From positions 29,416,070 through 29,480,069 of the forward strand of contig NC_082698.1 in assembly GCF_949987515.2 (NCBI RefSeq): DNA of 64,000 nt, written 5' to 3'. The notes beneath the pieces were generated by a model. That model saw nothing but the letters and a program-made list of their open reading frames with translations, had not been told where the DNA came from and did no database searches. The position numbers and the translations under genes were made by a program. Positions 33,080 to 44,994 of this stretch are shown here, in pieces; positions within the stretch are counted from its first letter, which is position 1, and every line of letters begins with the position of its first letter. This DNA is from Delphinus delphis (Eukaryota > Chordata > Mammalia > Artiodactyla > Delphinidae).

Positions 33080-35480
33080 CTGTGGGAAGAGGCTACCCTA
33101 CAGGGTCAGGCCTTCAGGACCTGGGGAGAGCCCTGCTCACACAGCGAGATATTCCTCCTTGACACAGGATTCTCCCAGTGCAACCTTTCCTCTTGCCTTG
33201 GAGCTTTTGCCTGAGAAGTCAGAGCACATGAGGTGTGTGTCTTGTTGCAAGTAGGGCAGGACTGGAGGAACTTCCCGTGGGAGTGACATACCAGGGAAGA
33301 ATGTTTTCTCCAGGACAGCAAGGAAGGGCAAGCATCAGAAGGGGTGTGAGCCAGAGGCTATCACAGAAGAAGGTCGAGCCATGTAGCATCAGGCTTGGGA
33401 GGGCATTGCCAAAAGTCTCCGGGGAAGGGATGGGAGAGCTGGAGCCCCCGCCATGCGTGCTCAGGCAGGGGCCATCGATACACAAGGTCTGCAAATCTCA
33501 ATGTTTTTCCTACCGCCACGGCAGTGATGCTGCCCAGAGCAGACTCTTGGAGTACTTGCCCCAATTTCTGCCTCAATGACTCTATTCTGTAAAAGAAGAA
33601 CTTTCCACCTGCAGCATCATTTGTCTTGGAGGTATCAAAACTATATGCCATGTTTCACCCCTACTGGGTCTAACCAGACAAAACTGGTATTGGACATAAA
33701 GAAAGACTCTCTTGCGCAGTGAAAAGTGGGATTTGTTTTAACTCATCATATACAGACTTACGGATTCGTCATATATTTCATAGGATGCATGTTCACAATG
33801 TGGATATGGGTTCACACATACGGACTTATGCATTTATTCCACCCTCCCCAAGCTATAAGCTTCAGTCCTTAATGAGCATGATCACAAAGAAACTCCCTTT
33901 TCTAGAACATGAAATCCCCAGGCTATCATTAGACATCCTAGACCCATTTGGTGAACTTCCTCCCTTGTGTGATGAGTTCCCTCACAAGGCAGGCGGTTTT
34001 TCTCCCATTTAGTTGATCACTGTTGTGGTCTTTGTTTCCCCTTTAATAACTTCTTTCTCTCTCCCTCCAGGAAATCAGTTCAAAATGTAAGTGAGATGAT
34101 GATGTTTAGTACAGAGAAATCTCAAATATGTTTTCTCTCTTTTTCTTCCCAGCATGAATTCTTTACTTTCGAAACAAATGAGTTGTAACACGTCACACCT
34201 GATTATGACAACGCAGTTTGAGAACCAACCAACCAACCCCCATCATTTTTCCTGCAGGATGCGTCCTATTTTTTGAAGTCAACTGCAAGGACATCAGAGA
34301 CTCTAGCAAACTGACTGTGGTCAGAATCTCCGTACAGTTCGTGTGGCTGCTGGCAGAATGGTACTAATTTTGAGATTCCTTAAGGCAGTTTCCACTTGGC
34401 AAACAAGATGACTGCTCTTCGGTGAGATGGAGCTTTTGGAAGTGGCTTGATGTGGCCATTCACACAGCCATTACTTACGTGCTGACTTCTTTCCCTTCCC
34501 TTTTTATGGCTGCAACATTTTATAGTTACATGTTAATCACATTTTCTACTTCCTCCTCCGCTAAGGTCGGCCAAGGCAGTGATCTGTTTAAGAGCTTCCT
34601 CTCAGCACGAGGCAAGGATGCCTGAATTCCTGGCTGACAGCAGCTTGTAGACTTGGAAGCTTTCCCTCCGTTATCCTGGAGAATGTGGGCTTGTTTGAGT
34701 TCAGGATGCGGGAAGTGTCTGTGCTGGCCAGACCTGCTGGGTCCCCGGGGAGCCATACTTCAACAGCAAGAAAAATGTATAGCTCTTGCTCTTACTGGGC
34801 GTCCAGATGTGCACACTCTGATGAGACGGCATGCTGAGAAGTGTTCAGGGCAAGCACTCAGGCCAGCTGCTCCTCAGAAGCGGGGCCTGTAATCGGCACC
34901 AGGTACCCTCTCCTGCCCTTTGTCTGGAATTGACATTGCTGTCCAGGGTGTTTTGAGATAAACTATAAATCTCTCCCTGCCTCTGATTTGATCTAACAAG
35001 CTGCCAGTGCTCATGGGCTGAGTGGGTAGGTTGGCTCCTCAGTCGGGGACCTCCAGGTGTCCTTCAGGGGGTGGCCTCAGGGAATGAATTATAGCCCCGG
35101 GGCCATGATCGTTACTTGGAAATTGTGCACATGGAATTATGGCCTATGTCTGCAGGGCTCAGGAGGGCAGGAGAGCGTAAATGTTCCGGCAGGCTGGTTG
35201 ATTCACTGAGCCGTGATTCCAAAAGTCTACGGAGAGGAGCACATGAAGGACTTCTTGGATGTGGATGTTAGGAGAGGCTGCTGTTGGTAGACGATGTACA
35301 CTCTTCCAACCCAAAGAGTAACTGATAAACAAGTGGGAACTTCAAGTTCAATGTCCAGAGGAGGCAGCTTTGATGGGGGCAGGTGGTTTATGTCATGGCT
35401 GTTGTTTTTTTCTTCCAAGGGATCACACCAAGAGATGCTCATGCCTCAAGACAAAGGTATCTTCCTTTAAATCTAACGTT
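33080..35480. other. Intergenic, long unique-looking stretch
   Basis: About 2.4 kb with no repeat that could be recognised and no coding evidence. It is the longest such stretch here and a place to look for conserved non-coding elements. Confidence 0.45.
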
Positions 35481-35484
35481 TTCT

Positions 35485-35690
35485 AAGGTAAAGTTTTACT
35501 GTGTCCCACATACCCTAATAAGACTCCTCCCTTAATCCTCGCAGTAGCTCTCTATGATAAATGTTGAGATCCACATTTTACCAACGAGTACACTGCGGCT
35601 CAGAGAGAAAAAACAATGTACCCGAGGGCCCCCTGGTAGGAAGTGGCAGAACTGAAGTTCAAATCATGCCTTTTTCTTGAAGTTACTTTA
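35485..35690 (-). repeat. MIR, antisense
   Basis: Reads 'cccttaatcctcgcagtagc', 'tgagatccacattttaccaa', 'cactgcggctcagagagaaa' and 'gtggcagaactgaagttcaa'. Confidence 0.7.
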
Positions 35691-35701
35691 CCTCTAAGAG
35701 G

Positions 35702-36088
35702 GTGTATTCATCTTCTTATTCTGCTATAACAATATATCATAATGACTTAAACAACAGAAATGTATTTTCTCAGTTCTAGAAGGTGGGAAGTGCAAGATCA
35801 AGGTGCTTGGCTAATTCAGTTTCTGGTGAGGACTCTTCCTGCCTTGCAGACACCTACCTTCTCACAGTGTCCTCACACGGGAGAGAGAGAGAGACAACAC
35901 GAGTGATCACTTCGGTGTCTCTTCTCATAAGGACACTAATACTATTGGATCAGGGCTCCACCTTTATGACCTCATTTAACCTTAACCACTTTTTGTAGAG
36001 GCCCCATCTCCAAATATAGCCACATATGAATTTAGGGTTAGGGTTTCAACATACGAATTTTGGCAGGACACAAACATGCAATCTATGA
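35702..36088 (-). mobile_element. MLT1-type LTR (ERVL-MaLR), antisense
   Basis: Reads 'tgctataacaatatatcata', 'ctcagttctagaaggtggga', 'tcacagtgtcctcacacggg', 'aaggacactaatactattgg' and 'acgaattttggcaggacaca', the reversed MLT1 LTR from end to start. Confidence 0.85.
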
Positions 36089-36094
36089 GGGCTA

Positions 36095-37030
36095 TCAAAT
36101 CCCACTCGGTATGAGTATTTTGAAGTCATACATGAAAAGCCCTTCTTATGAAGTAAATAGCTGTCTTGCTTATACTAAAGGAGAGCAGGTGGAGAGCTGC
36201 CCCTAGGACGGTCTGATGGGAGGGGTGACTAAGGATTGAGGTGACTGGAGCTGAGGGCTAGACTCAGGCCATGTGACCCAGCGAGAGGCGTAGATATGGC
36301 TGGAGAAGGAGCATGTGAACCATGGGTTGTTCTGAGTTGAGTGTGGGTGGTGTCTGAGGTTCCCCAAGGGGGACCTGGGATTGTGGATGAAAAAGATTTT
36401 CAAGGAAGCAAATAGCAGAGGTCCCCATGTCTTCTCCTCCTTTCCCTGCTCCCCTTTCCTTTCTTTCTCTTTCCCTATTATTTTATATTATTTATTTATA
36501 TTGGACTTTGCCTCCAGAGCCTTACAGGCAGGATTAAATAGGGCCATGGATGCCATCTTATATCTCATCTAGCAACATGGTAACTCAACCACCTACAACA
36601 TTAGTTCCACAAATACATCTAGCCTCTTTTTGAATACCTCCTCTGACAAGAAACTCATGCCTCCTGGGACAACCTATTTTCAAATACCTTTAACTAAAAC
36701 AAACTCCATCTCTCTGCAGGTCCCCGTCTACCTTCTGGGGCAACCCAGAAGGAGTCAGCCCTTTAGGAGATGTTTAGAACAAATGTTTTCTCTCTACTCA
36801 AAGTTCACAGTTCTCTTACCTGTTCCTCATGCTCAGTGTTTCCATCCATATTTCCATCTCTAAGAGATCTGGTCGCTTTCTAAGGTATATTTTCGTTTCT
36901 ACACCAGCAGCAAGCTCTAGTTAGATAAACATGCATTCACAAGAATTAAGCCCATTTTTAACTACTCCCTCCATTGCTTCCCTCTGAGCCAGAAAGCTGT
37001 CATTCCTCCACTCCAAAACTACTTAATTAT
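36095..37030. other. Intergenic, nothing recognised
   Basis: Contains a pyrimidine-rich segment around 36430-36480. No gene. Confidence 0.5.
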
Positions 37031-37034
37031 CAAT

Positions 37035-37180
37035 GTACCAAAACCAGCCAAGGCATAAGGACTACAGCTCTGAGTTAAGATGGTCAGAATTCCTGCTCTC
37101 AGAGAGCTTTGAGTCTAATGGAGGAGACAGGTAATAAAGAGGCAAACAGATAAGAATGTCAGGTAAAAAATGCCATGAAA
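37035..37180 (-). repeat. L2-like LINE, antisense
   Basis: Reads 'attcctgctctcagagagct', 'ttgagtctaatggaggagac' and 'aggtaataaagaggcaaaca', the reversed L2 3' region. Confidence 0.5.
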
Positions 37181-37204
37181 TAATAGCATTTTCTTTCACA
37201 ATCA

Positions 37205-37500
37205 AACTACAGTTCTAAAGTCTAGTGAGCGCTTAGTTTAAGCAAGGCACTTTGCTAATTATGGAACTAATAATCTTGTTTGCAAGCGTAGTGTTTTTTA
37301 TAGGCTTCATAGAACTTTACACTCTTTGATCCTCACAACAACCTCATAAAGTAAATAGGATGGGCATTGTTTTTGACTATTAAGCCCATTTTGCAGAAGA
37401 GGAAACTGAGACTTATTCCAGCAGCAACACAGCCAGTGAGTGTGTGAGAACACACAGCCCTCCAACACCAGCATGCTCTTCATGGTGTCCAGGTGCCACA
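37205..37500 (-). repeat. MIR, antisense
   Basis: Reads 'gatcctcacaacaacctcat', 'cattttgcagaagaggaaac' and 'tgagacttattccagcagca', a reversed MIR with a long 3' part. Confidence 0.7.
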
Positions 37501-37814
37501 AATTAACGAGTTTGCTAATAGCTTATCTGTGTTTCCCCAGCCAGCTCTGATTCAGTCACTAGCAGTATTGTGTGCCAGTTTTTAACAAATGTATACATTC
37601 ATATATTTATGCAATGCCTTTGGTGGTTTGGCAAATGTGTCTTGCATCTTACTGTCATAATCAGCCTTTGTAGGGAGGGACCGATGTGGGCAGCCAGGAA
37701 GAGGTTTGCCAGTATCAAGAGATCGCAGAGCAAGAAGGCTGGTTTCCGGGTCAAGAAGTGCAGGGTGAGACATCTGGGGAGGTCAAGCGGCCACTAGTTC
37801 AATAGCCAGGACTC

Positions 37815-38029
37815 GGACTTCCCTGGCGGCGCAGTGGTTGAGAGTCCGCCTGCCGATGCAGGGGACACGGGTTCGTGCTCCGGTCCGGGAAGATCCCACA
37901 TGCCGCGGAGCGGCTGGGCCCGTGAGCCATGGCCGCTGGGCCTGCGCGTCCGGAGCCTATTGCTCCGTAACGGGAGAGGCCACAACAGTGAGAGGCCGCG
38001 TACGGCAAAAAAAAAAAAAAAAAAAAAAA
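37815..38029 (+). mobile_element. CHR-1 SINE copy 3, recent
   Basis: Complete sense copy from 'ggacttccctggcggcgcag' to a pure 24-A tail. Perfect 11-base target duplications agccaggactc lie at 37804-37814 and 38030-38040. The intact tail and exact duplications mark it as one of the youngest inserts in the window. Confidence 0.96.
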
Positions 38030-38040
38030 AGCCAGGACTC

Positions 38041-39010
38041 AGGGGCAGCTGGGGTGCCCCGGGCAGGTGCATCACGGTGCACGGCTGCAGGGGGACAGCC
38101 GAGCTGGGCCGGCAGGCTTTTGGGTGTCTGGGCACGAGCAGAATGAAATATCTCCCAACAACTGAGGTGGTGGCTGCCTTTGGAAGTCTGCTAAATGAGG
38201 TGGCACTGGCTCCACTCCCCGCCCTCCCCCGCCCAGCGCTCTGCCTTCCTGGGACTCAGCGCTCGAAAAAGGACAAACCAGAACAGAATGTGCCCATCTT
38301 TCTTCAGGTTTCTCAGTTTTAGTCTTTTTGTTTAAAAAAACAAAACAAAAAACCCCACACAGGACATGTTCTTTTCATTCTCGAATCAGTTCTGTAATCA
38401 TTCCGCTAGGTGACCTTTCTATGACATACACGGACACGGCTACATATCAACCCCTCGTGTTTGCGGGTACCGTGCGGTTAGATGAACCAGCGCCCAAACA
38501 GGGAAGCTCAGGTGGATTTGCCATCGAATTGGGGCTGAGCTCTGTCAAGACATCAGGTAAAACGGAGGGGTGGCAGGAAGCAGGCTCCGGGCAGGAAACC
38601 AGACAGAATCGAAGGAGACTTGCCCTTGGGCAAGAGAGAGCACGGTGATGCTGCAGACACGGGGGAGCAGAGGCTCTTTATTTTTTCCTCCTGCCTTGAC
38701 CAGTGGGATGCAGACCCTGCAGAAGGTCATCCTTTCCAAAGTAGCCTGGTCAGAGCAGCAGAGAGTCAAAGGGTCTGAGCTGCGATAATTATCATTACTA
38801 GGAAGACAAGAGGTCTGGGGGCTGCTGAGTGAGCTTCTCTGTCACACAATAGTTAGACCCCATTTTTCTATAGTGATCAGGATGTCCTTAAAATGACATG
38901 TGGGATCAAAGTAAAATGTAAACTAGGGGAATAAAGAACAAAGCAAACCTTTAAATTAGAAGAGTCCGATGCTGACAACCTTTGATCAGTTTGATACCAT
39001 TTGATTCGTC
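38041..39010. other. Intergenic, nothing recognised
   Basis: GC-rich near 38040-38270, then ordinary sequence. No gene is supported. Confidence 0.5.
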
Positions 39011-39012
39011 GC

Positions 39013-39350
39013 TTTTTTTTTTTTTTTTTTTGGCTGCGTTGGGTCTTCATTGCTGCGTGCAGGCTTTCTCTAGTTGCAGCGAGCAGGGGCTACTCTTCGT
39101 TGCAGTGTGCAGGCTTCTCATTGCTGTGGCTTCTCTTGTTGTGGAGCATGGGCTCTAGGAGCATGGGCTTCAGTAGTTGTGGCATGCGGGCTCAGTAGTT
39201 GTGGCTTGCGGGCTCTAGAGCGCAGGCTCAGTAGTTGTGGCACACAGGCTTAGTTCATCCACGGCATGTGGGATCTTCCCGGACCAGGGCTCGAACACGT
39301 GTCCCCTGCATTGGCAGGCAGATTCTTAACCACTGTGCCTCCAGGGAGGC
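39013..39350 (-). mobile_element. CHR-2 SINE
   Basis: About 340 bases starting with a T tract and reading 'ggctgcgttgggtcttcatt', with repeated 'cagtagttgtggc' blocks, ending 'gtgcctccagggaggc'. The longer body with internal repeats separates CHR-2 from CHR-1. A short duplication (cgctttt/cgctttg) may be the target site. Confidence 0.9.
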
Positions 39351-39544
39351 CGCTTTGTGACTGAATCTCTTGAACCCATTTCCTAGTCTAGAACAGGACG
39401 GGAACAGGCCAGAGGAACTCCAAGATCCTCCATCTCAGAGATACTGGGTTCCTGGGAATAAAACTGCAGGAGAGGGATAGAGGCAGAAGAATACTTGTAA
39501 AGAATTCTGCAAGGTCACTAGATGCGTTCAAATCTTGCTAATTC

Positions 39545-39700
39545 GCCTTTTCTCTGCATCGCATTTCACAGTGTATAGTGTTTTCAAATATATTAGCTCC
39601 CTCATTAAATCCTCACACTGACTAGGGGCCACCTCGTTTCACTGATGAGGATGGGGCTCAGTGGGTGGGATTAACTGAGTTACCCAAAGGGATGTGCATC
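39545..39700 (-). repeat. MIR, antisense
   Basis: Reads 'ctccctcattaaatcctcac' and 'tttcactgatgaggatgggg' followed by 'aactgagttacccaaagg'. Confidence 0.65.
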
Positions 39701-39989
39701 ACAGAACAGGACACACATGAGCCCGGGGAGTCTGACTCGGCCGCCCTTGGGCAACGTCTGGCCCTTGAACCTCTCATACGACTCACTTTGGCTATACGTG
39801 CCTTCATCTGTTCCTTGCCTCACACACTCTCAAATTCTTACCTTGACTCCTGCCTACGGCTCACATTCCTGTCCTTGCCCCCCACTCCCGTCCTTGGGGT
39901 ACATTTGTCATTGTTGATCCAGCTCAGAACCCGAGGTTTACCCGGTTACGCACATAAAGCAAAAGGGTCTTTCTGCCACATCTCCGAAC

Positions 39990-40075
39990 GGGAAAATCAA
40001 TTCAACAAATATTTATTGAGCATTTACTCTGAGCAAGGCATGATCTGTATATTAAAAAGAAAAACGGTATGGCCT
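39990..40075 (-). repeat. L2 3' end, antisense
   Basis: Reads 'tcaattcaacaaatatttat' and 'tgagcatttactctgagcaa', the reversed L2 terminus. Confidence 0.65.
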
Positions 40076-40079
40076 TGGG

Positions 40080-41230
40080 GTAGTGGAAAAAATAAAAACA
40101 TGGTTCAACCAACTTGTAAATGTCTGGGACAGTACAGGGAACAAGGGAGGCTCCACAAAGTGCTTTTCCAATCAGATTAATATCTCTATTTATTCCAGAA
40201 TAGGAATAATGACATCTCGAAGGCTATGTCATCCCTTTGGATGGCACTATGACTTCCGTTCCAGAAGCCATACAAGGAGCTACATGAGGGAGTGGTCTTT
40301 GCCTGGGGAAGGAGCTGGGGTCAGAAAGTGAGCGGCCAGAGGCAGCGGGGCACGCACACTGGGAATGGAGTTACAGCGAAGTGGCTGGCTTCTGGGGTTG
40401 AAGCGAGATTAGCAGGGAATGTTGTGCTGTCTGCTTCTCCTTAGCTACTTTTCCAGGGTCCCTTCTTCTTTCTACTTCTAGTACCCAGTTTGGATCCATG
40501 TGCATCTTACGTGTGCTTTTTTCCTCGCAGAAGAATCACCATCCATAACCTTCTTGGCACATGAAGCTAAGAGGTTAATTCAAGGCTTCTAGAAATGTAT
40601 TGACTGATAGAAATTGGAGGTACAAAAGAAAGCAAGCAGACAGGGACTAAGGCCCCTGGAGAATATCCCCTTAGCAGTTAGGCTAAAAAAACATCTGCCT
40701 TCTGGGGCATCATGTGGAATCACAGAAATACAGGGACCCTTAGGGCATGTGGCACTCAAGTTCCTGACACCACTTCCAGCAGAAGGCACCCAGCCTCAGC
40801 CCAAACGCCTGTCCTGGCCATCACCACCCGTGCTGGCCAACCAGTGAATCTTCGGGCAGCTCTGCTTATGCAAGCTCCCTCTTAAAGCTCACATCCCCTA
40901 TCACTTCCACTCTGTGATCACAACTTCTGCCCTGCGAGGCCATAACAAGCAAGCATAACTCTTCGAATTTTCAGTGTCTAGGACTCTAATGCAAGATTAA
41001 GTGTTCCTAGCACATAGGGACCAAATTAAACATTTGAGATCCTTCCAAAATCATGAAAGAAATACAGCTCACTATAGAAAATTCCAACCACACAGTAAAA
41101 ACATTCAGGTCTTCCTGCACCCCTTCCCTGGGGACACCCACTATGAAGAGTTTGGTAGGATAGGTATGCTTCCAGATCTTTTACTATGCCTTTCTATTAA
41201 TCAAGGGTGTGATTTGGTCCAATTTCCACT
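40080..41230. other. Intergenic, nothing recognised
   Basis: Unique-looking, no coding support. Confidence 0.5.
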
Positions 41231-41248
41231 TCTGAAAAGCTCTCTCTG

Positions 41249-41624
41249 TAAATAAGATCGTCTAGACAATCTTATTTACAAAGCAGAAATAGAGACACAC
41301 ATGTAGAGAACAAATGTATGGATACCAACGGGGAGAGGTGGGGGGCAGGATGAATTGGGAGATTGGGATTGACATATATACACTGTTGATACTATGTATA
41401 AAATAGATACCTAATGAGAACCTATTGTGTAGCTCAGGGAACTCTACTCAATGCTCTGTGGTGACCTAAAGGAATGGAAAGCCAAAAAAAGAGGGGACAT
41501 ATGTATACGTATAGCTGATCCACTTGCTGTACAGCAGAAACTAAGCAACTATACTCCAATAAAAATGCTTAAAATAAATAAATAAAAAGCAAAACTATAA
41601 AAAAAACCAAACAAAAAAAGGAAT
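41249..41624 (+). mobile_element. 5'-truncated L1 insert with palindromic 5' junction
   Basis: L1 3' UTR of the artiodactyl/whale type: 'aaagcagaaatagagacaca', 'gggagattgggattgacata', 'gggaactctactcaatgctc', 'ctatactccaataaaaatgc' and an A-rich tail. Target duplications gaaaagctctctctg (41234-41248) and gaaaaactctctctg (41625-41639) match at 14 of 15 bases. The first bases form an inverted copy of the adjacent L1 sequence (see findings). Confidence 0.9.
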
Positions 41625-41639
41625 GAAAAACTCTCTCTG

Positions 41640-43040
41640 GCTGCAGGATGGAGAATGGACTCCTGGAGGAGCCTCCAGTGAAAACAGGAAGTCCACTTAG
41701 ACAAGGTGAAAAATAATGGCCTCCTGGACAAATAAATATGGCAGCCAAGGAGATGGAGCCAAGTGGGTAGATCCAATGTATTTCGGGCAGTAGAAACAGT
41801 AAATAATCGTTAACTGACTCACTGAACCAATGTCTGAGGTGACCTTCCTTTACTGTGCTCCTCTTTTGTCCACCTTCTCCCTGGCAACAGTCAGAAAACC
41901 AGAGACCTTTAAAAATAGACCCGCGCTTCCCCTCATCTGTCGTCAAAACCCAGTCCCTGGAGAGCAGAGCAAACAGCAGCACAGGGAACCGCCACCGCTA
42001 GACACGGAGGAGACTTTTGCTTCTAAATCCCTATTTTTATAAACACTGAGGCTTACTAGAAAGTGACCCTCCAACATTCGTGTATATTTAGCTCATGATG
42101 GTTTCCAACCCAACAGTGGAATTCAAAGAGGCCGGATATTTTGGAAAATAACCAACTTGCACTACCTTTTGAATTACCCCCAGGGTTATCCCTGGCGTGT
42201 GAGCTTATTTGCAGATTTCTTTTCTCTTCCCACTTGTTTTTAAGTTGCTGAGTCATCCCTATACATAGCTAGGGAAGAGGCTGGCTTTGCCATGAAAATA
42301 GCTGCTTAGAGAAACAGAGCAATTTGGAATAAGCAAGAATAGCTCTTTGTGGTAACTTGAGTGTCTCATTTTCGATACTGATCTCCGTGCCTCTCGGTGT
42401 GGTTTTCTGGAATCCCATGTGGAGGCAGGTGATGGCACCACCCTTGTTGATTTCCTGGTCCACACAATACTCGGTGGCGCTCTGGTCACATATGTTTAGA
42501 ATGCTGAAATAAGCCCAGGGAGCAGATTTATTTTCACGTGTGGTCATAAAACCTGTAGATACCACATTCATGATGCCCCACAGATGTCTTACAATGTATT
42601 TCAGACACTACAGAGCATCTCATTTTTGTCTATGAAATGTGATTCTTACCACCAGGTGCTGCCCTAATTCCCTCCCTTTTGCTTTAATGTTTACTGCCCA
42701 GGTGACTTTAGGAAATTCGTGCCACTACTTGAGAACAGCGTTCTTCAACCAGGCCACCCCTCAGACCTATGAATCCTGGGGATGGGGTCTGGGCACGTGT
42801 CATGTGAGAAGGCTGCCTGGTGTGTGCCCTTGAAGTCCTGCTGCATTTGAGCCATCTGCACTTGCATGCTACTGGGACACAGGGAGCAACTGAGTGCTCA
42901 GAGCGCAAGTGTTAGAAACCTCAGGCAGCCGCAAGTGTACGCCTAGGAACCGCAGCCAGGACCTTGAGGAGGTGCTCCACGGGTCCACATCTCTCACTTG
43001 GAAATACTTTGTCCATCATGTGAGGGAGAAAAGGACGATA
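41640..43040. other. Intergenic, nothing recognised
   Basis: No repeat or gene recognised. Confidence 0.5.
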
Positions 43041-43044
43041 CCCC

Positions 43045-43405
43045 CCCAAAAGCAAGTCAATAATAAATAGGATAGATGAATCTCAAAATAATTATGCTGA
43101 GTAAAAAAGCCAGACAAAAAAGCAAGTGCATACAGTCGGATTCCATCCATAGAAATTCTAGAAAATGCAAGCTAATGTATAGTGACAGAAAGCAGACTCG
43201 TGTTTGCTGGGGGACAAGGAGGGAGGGGGAGGGGTGATTATAAAAGAGCACAAGGGAGCTTTGCGACGTGGTGGATATGTTCATCATCTTGATTGTGGTG
43301 ATGGTTTCATGGGCATATACATACGTCAAAACTCATCAAACTGTACACTTTAAGTACGTGCAGATTATTGTATGTCAGTTATACTTCAGAAAAATTGAAG
43401 GAAAA
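43045..43405 (+). repeat. L1M 3' end, sense
   Basis: Reads 'gctgagtaaaaaagccagac', 'cagtcggattccatccatag', 'gtttgctgggggacaaggag', 'catcaaactgtacactttaa' and 'gttatacttcagaaaaattg', a standard old L1 3' UTR. Confidence 0.82.
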
Positions 43406-43489
43406 ACAAAAGACTACTTCAAAAGAATGAGATCGGGAGTATTATTCGTGAGCCATAGGAAGAACATTAGACAACAGTAACAGTCCTTC

Positions 43490-43670
43490 TGCAGCACCAC
43501 ACCAGGCCCACGCTGAGCCCTCACAGGCATTATCTCATTTAATCCTCACAACAGACCCTGGAGGAAAGGGAGGTGTAGAAACAATGAGTAGTTTGCTCAA
43601 ATTCCCTCAGTGAGTGAGAGATAAACCTGGGATTGGACCCGCGTCAGAAGAATCCCACAGGCCAAGCTCC
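43490..43670 (-). repeat. MIR, antisense
   Basis: Reads 'gcattatctcatttaatcct', 'cacaacagaccctggaggaa' and 'gataaacctgggattggacc'. Confidence 0.7.
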
Positions 43671-43674
43671 AAAG

Positions 43675-44305
43675 TCCAAGGAAGTATTTAGTCCTGGCTC
43701 TGCCACTAAACAGCCGCGGAACTGAGTTGAGAGGGTCCCCAGCGAATATCCTTTTGGGGGCTTGAACATCCTCCAAGCACTATTTCTTTATAATAAGATT
43801 TTCTTTTGGGGGGAGGTCACCAAATTGTCCTCTAAATTAGTCAAGGCCTACAGGTCTTACATAAAGAACTAGCTGATGCCATTTCATTGTAACATGGCAA
43901 TATGAATGTAGAAGACACTATGCTTGAAATCTAAAAGTGCGTCTTACTTGCAGCGCTGTGCTTTTAAAGGGTGGTGATTACTTGTGCCTGGGCAGCCCAG
44001 CCACTCAGTGGGAGCCCCTGCGGGGCACGTTTCCGGGGCAGCTGAGGTGACAGGCCATCTGTGGGTGGACACTGCTGACGCTGGCCTTCTAAGCTCCACA
44101 GACAGAAGGGCTGCTCCTCTCCTCACCAGAGGAGAAAGTACCAGAATCTTAGAGCCCTTCGGCCCTTCTCCACACCCCTGTGCTCCAGCCTGCTGGAGAA
44201 AGGATTTGAAAGTTTTCTTCCTGCCTTATCGGACCTTGGGCGTATTTTGCCCACCCCTCATAAGCCTTCCATGTCCTCCAAGTCTCAGCTTTCCCCCTTT
44301 ATTGG
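43675..44305. other. Intergenic, nothing recognised
   Basis: No repeat or gene recognised up to the CHR-1 target site. Confidence 0.5.
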
Positions 44306-44322
44306 GAAAAGAACCTGCTGCT

Positions 44323-44525
44323 TGGGCTTCCCTGGTGGCGCAGTGGTTGAGAGTCCGCCTGCCGATGCAGGGGACACGGGTTCGTGCCCCGGTCCGGGAG
44401 GATCCCACGTGCCACGGAGCGGCTGGGCCCGTGAGCCATGGCCGCTGAGCCTGCGCGCCCGGAGCCTGTGCTCCGCAACGGGAGAGGCCACAGCAGTGAG
44501 AGGTCCGCGTACCAAGAAAAGAAAA
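44323..44525 (+). mobile_element. CHR-1 SINE copy 4
   Basis: Complete sense copy from 'gggcttccctggtggcgcag' to an A-rich tail with G interruptions. Perfect 16-base target duplications aaaagaacctgctgct lie at 44307-44322 and 44526-44541. The tRNA-like B box is ggttcgtgccc. Confidence 0.96.
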
Positions 44526-44639
44526 AAAAGAACCTGCTGCTAATTTCCCCTTGAAACTAAAAAGCTATCCCTTCATCAGACTAATGCCGTGACCTTGAGC
44601 GAGTCACTTCAGTCTTTTCTGAACCAGTGTCTTTGAATG

Positions 44640-44840
44640 TAATAAAAATAACAACTAATCAGTTAAATGACCTTGGGCAAATCATCTAACCTCTCTGTGC
44701 CTTAGTTTCCTCATTTGTAAAATGGGAATAATAATCCTTGTATGTCATATGGTTAGACATGTGATTGTTGTAAAGATTAAATGAAATAATGTAAGTGCTC
44801 AGAACAGAGCCTGATGCATACAGAATCCAGAACTGTTAGC
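44640..44840 (+). repeat. MIR, sense
   Basis: Reads 'aatgaccttgggcaaatcat', 'ctctctgtgccttagtttcc' and 'tcatttgtaaaatgggaata', ending near 'agcctgatgcatacag'. This is one of the best-preserved MIRs here. Confidence 0.8.
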
Positions 44841-44864
44841 GGTGGTTGAATTATTGTTTACTTT

Positions 44865-44990
44865 GCTATTTACAAAGAGCTTTTGGTGTTGATTTTACAC
44901 CCATTTTATAGAAGAGGGACCCCAATGTTCAGGAAAGTGAGTGAGTGAGTACAGTTAGAACTTGAGCCCGGAATTGCCTAGCTAGTGAGA
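44865..44990 (-). repeat. MIR, antisense fragment
   Basis: Reads 'tacacccattttatagaaga' and 'gggaccccaatgttcaggaa', then 'agaacttgagcccggaatt'. It lies tail to tail with the preceding MIR. Confidence 0.5.
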
Positions 44991-44994
44991 AAGC

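Noticed and set aside
36032..36043. TTAGGGTTAGGG, telomere-like
   Set aside because: Only two units, and they fall inside an MLT1 LTR where a similar sequence is part of the element.
37680..37790. Lys/Arg-rich frame that might be a processed pseudogene
   Set aside because: No poly(A) tail, target duplication or recognisable parent gene.
37834..38322. 162-codon frame with a Lys run, and similar frames at 28335, 44247 and 50875
   Set aside because: These read through CHR-1 SINEs; their shared peptides come from the repeat, and the Lys run is the poly(A) tail.
39665..40180. 171-codon plus-strand frame
   Set aside because: Overlaps MIR and L2 remnants; product is not recognisable.
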